19,190 nt of DNA, from assembly GCF_023653455.1 (NCBI RefSeq), contig NZ_JAKEDR010000051.1, positions 1 to 19,190 on the forward strand, read 5' to 3'. Each line of letters opens with the position of its first letter. Position 1 is the first letter of the stretch. This document shows, in pieces, positions 18,265 to 19,190 of this stretch. The notes beneath the pieces are model-generated. The model did not search any database. It was given only the letters and a program-made list of their open reading frames with translations, and was not told the DNA's origin. The position numbers and the translations under genes are program-made. Source of the stretch: Paraclostridium ghonii (GTDB lineage: Bacteria; Bacillota; Clostridia; Peptostreptococcales; Peptostreptococcaceae).

Positions 18265-19146
18265 TTATTCAATTCCTAATATTTTAACACCTTGTTTATC
18301 ACATTTTATATAAAGAGGAAAATCAGGTCCTCTTTCTCCATCTATATCTGTTACAATGTTTTCTTTGCAATCTATATATAAGTCATCCGTTTTAAAATAT
18401 ATAATTTCATTATATTTATCTATAGGTGCTCCTTTTATAATATCTAAAAGAAGTGGTATAGTTTTAGGTATTGGCATTGCTTTAAAAATTATTACATCTA
18501 AATATCCATCATCTAGCATAGCATAATGTGCTAAATTTATATTTCCTGCCGTTCTACCATTTAAAATTAAAATCAAGTACATATCCCCTTCATACTCTAA
18601 CTCTTTTGACTTAACATGTACTCTAAATTTTCTCAAATTTATAGCATCTTCTACCCCTTTTATTATATATGAAACTCTACCTATAGAATTTTTTAGATTT
18701 TCATCAACTCTTTGTGAAACATCTGTAAACATCCCTGAACTTGCTATATTTACAAAATAATCATCATTAATAATACCTAAGTCTATATTTGTAGGCTCTG
18801 AATTAATTATCTTATCTATTGCTAAATTTATATCTAAGGGTATCTTCAGCACATTAGCAAAATCATTTGCTGTTCCAGTAGGAAGGATCGCAATTGGTAA
18901 GTCTATATTATTTTTTTTCATGTAATTAACAAGTCTATCTATGCTTCCATCTCCTCCAGCAATTAAAATATACTCATAATTATCCTCAATATCCTCTAAC
19001 CCTTTTTCCATAGTATTATTTTTTGATATCCTATATGGTACCACTGTATATCCATTATCTTGAAACTTAGATATTATATTATCTAATTTATATACTATTT
19101 TTTTATCCCCTGATTTTGGGTTATATATAAACTTTATTTTTTTCAT
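18265..19146 (-). CDS. YegS/DagK-type lipid (diacylglycerol) kinase
   Basis: This soluble lipid kinase of the diacylglycerol/sphingosine kinase fold phosphorylates diacylglycerol or a related lipid with ATP to recycle it into phospholipid synthesis. Its 293 residues match the family. The N-terminus has the start of the Rossmann-like domain, FIYNPKSGDKK (6-16). The nucleotide loop AGGDGSIDRL is at 63-72, where many relatives have GGDGT-x-NE. LPTGTANDFANVL (88-100) is the second conserved motif. The C-terminal beta-sandwich includes GMFTDVS and LDDGYLDV. The ATG at 19146 follows AGTGGTGAT. A possible -10 TATAAT (19174-19179, minus strand) lies near the window edge; its -35 would fall outside. 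The lipid substrate cannot be read from the sequence. Confidence 0.88.
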   Translation of the reverse strand: MKKIKFIYNPKSGDKKIVYKLDNIISKFQDNGYTVVPYRISKNNTMEKGLEDIEDNYEYILIAGGDGSIDRLVNYMKKNNIDLPIAILPTGTANDFANVLKIPLDINLAIDKIINSEPTNIDLGIINDDYFVNIASSGMFTDVSQRVDENLKNSIGRVSYIIKGVEDAINLRKFRVHVKSKELEYEGDMYLILILNGRTAGNINLAHYAMLDDGYLDVIIFKAMPIPKTIPLLLDIIKGAPIDKYNEIIYFKTDDLYIDCKENIVTDIDGERGPDFPLYIKCDKQGVKILGIE

Positions 19147-19190
19147 TCATATCACCACTTTTCAATTATGTATATTATAAGTTCTATATC

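Overview
The window is AT-rich and gene-dense. Its ribosome-binding sites are strongly purine-rich and its start codons are ATG with a few GTG. The set of genes (an anaerobic sodium-pumping decarboxylase, a split B12 mutase, Clostridia-type AraC, LysR and Crp regulators, a DUF1294 protein) points to an anaerobic member of the Clostridia. A Peptostreptococcaceae-like fermenter is my best guess, but that is inference from composition and protein style, not from a marker gene.

Left region (1-4065). An AraC-family regulator that runs off the left edge converges on a three-gene minus-strand operon. In transcription order the operon is a SIS-domain sugar isomerase (agaS-like), a class II tagatose-bisphosphate aldolase, and a PfkB-family tagatose-6-phosphate/1-phosphofructokinase. 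Together they would take galactosamine-6-phosphate or tagatose-6-phosphate to triose phosphates. No PTS transporter or deacetylase is present in the window. The operon promoter region carries a tight cluster of TTTTGTACT repeats.

Small-gene region (4066-4850). An unrecognised 63-residue ORF with a very strong ribosome-binding site ends inside a 56-bp perfect palindrome. It is followed by a small DUF1294 membrane protein.

Central region (4856-15205). This is the core of the window, entirely on the minus strand. In transcription order it encodes an AAEx-type transporter, an acetyl/succinyl-CoA transferase, a 0.35-kb gap, the large and small (B12-binding) subunits of methylmalonyl-CoA mutase, the chaperone GTPase MeaB, methylmalonyl-CoA epimerase, and the four subunits of a Na+-pumping methylmalonyl-CoA decarboxylase (alpha, delta/gamma, biotin carrier, beta). 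Read together this is a full succinate-to-propionate module. Succinate enters, CoA is transferred from propionyl-CoA, succinyl-CoA is rearranged to (R)-methylmalonyl-CoA and epimerised to (S), and decarboxylation to propionyl-CoA exports Na+. Energy is thus conserved as a sodium gradient. The transporter's role in succinate movement is inferred from context only.

Regulators (15384-16964). A LysR regulator diverges from the transporter and is followed by a Crp/Fnr-type regulator. Both are good candidates for control of the central module.

Right region (16979-19146). An alanyl-tRNA editing protein with a DHHA1 tail and a YegS/DagK-type lipid kinase lie on the minus strand. They look like ordinary housekeeping genes.

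The most unusual sequence-level observations are a 41-bp tandem duplication that has rewritten the C-terminus of the CoA transferase, the TTTTGTACT repeat cluster, the overlapping palindromes between the two halves of the propionate module, and the long palindrome that closes the 63-residue ORF.
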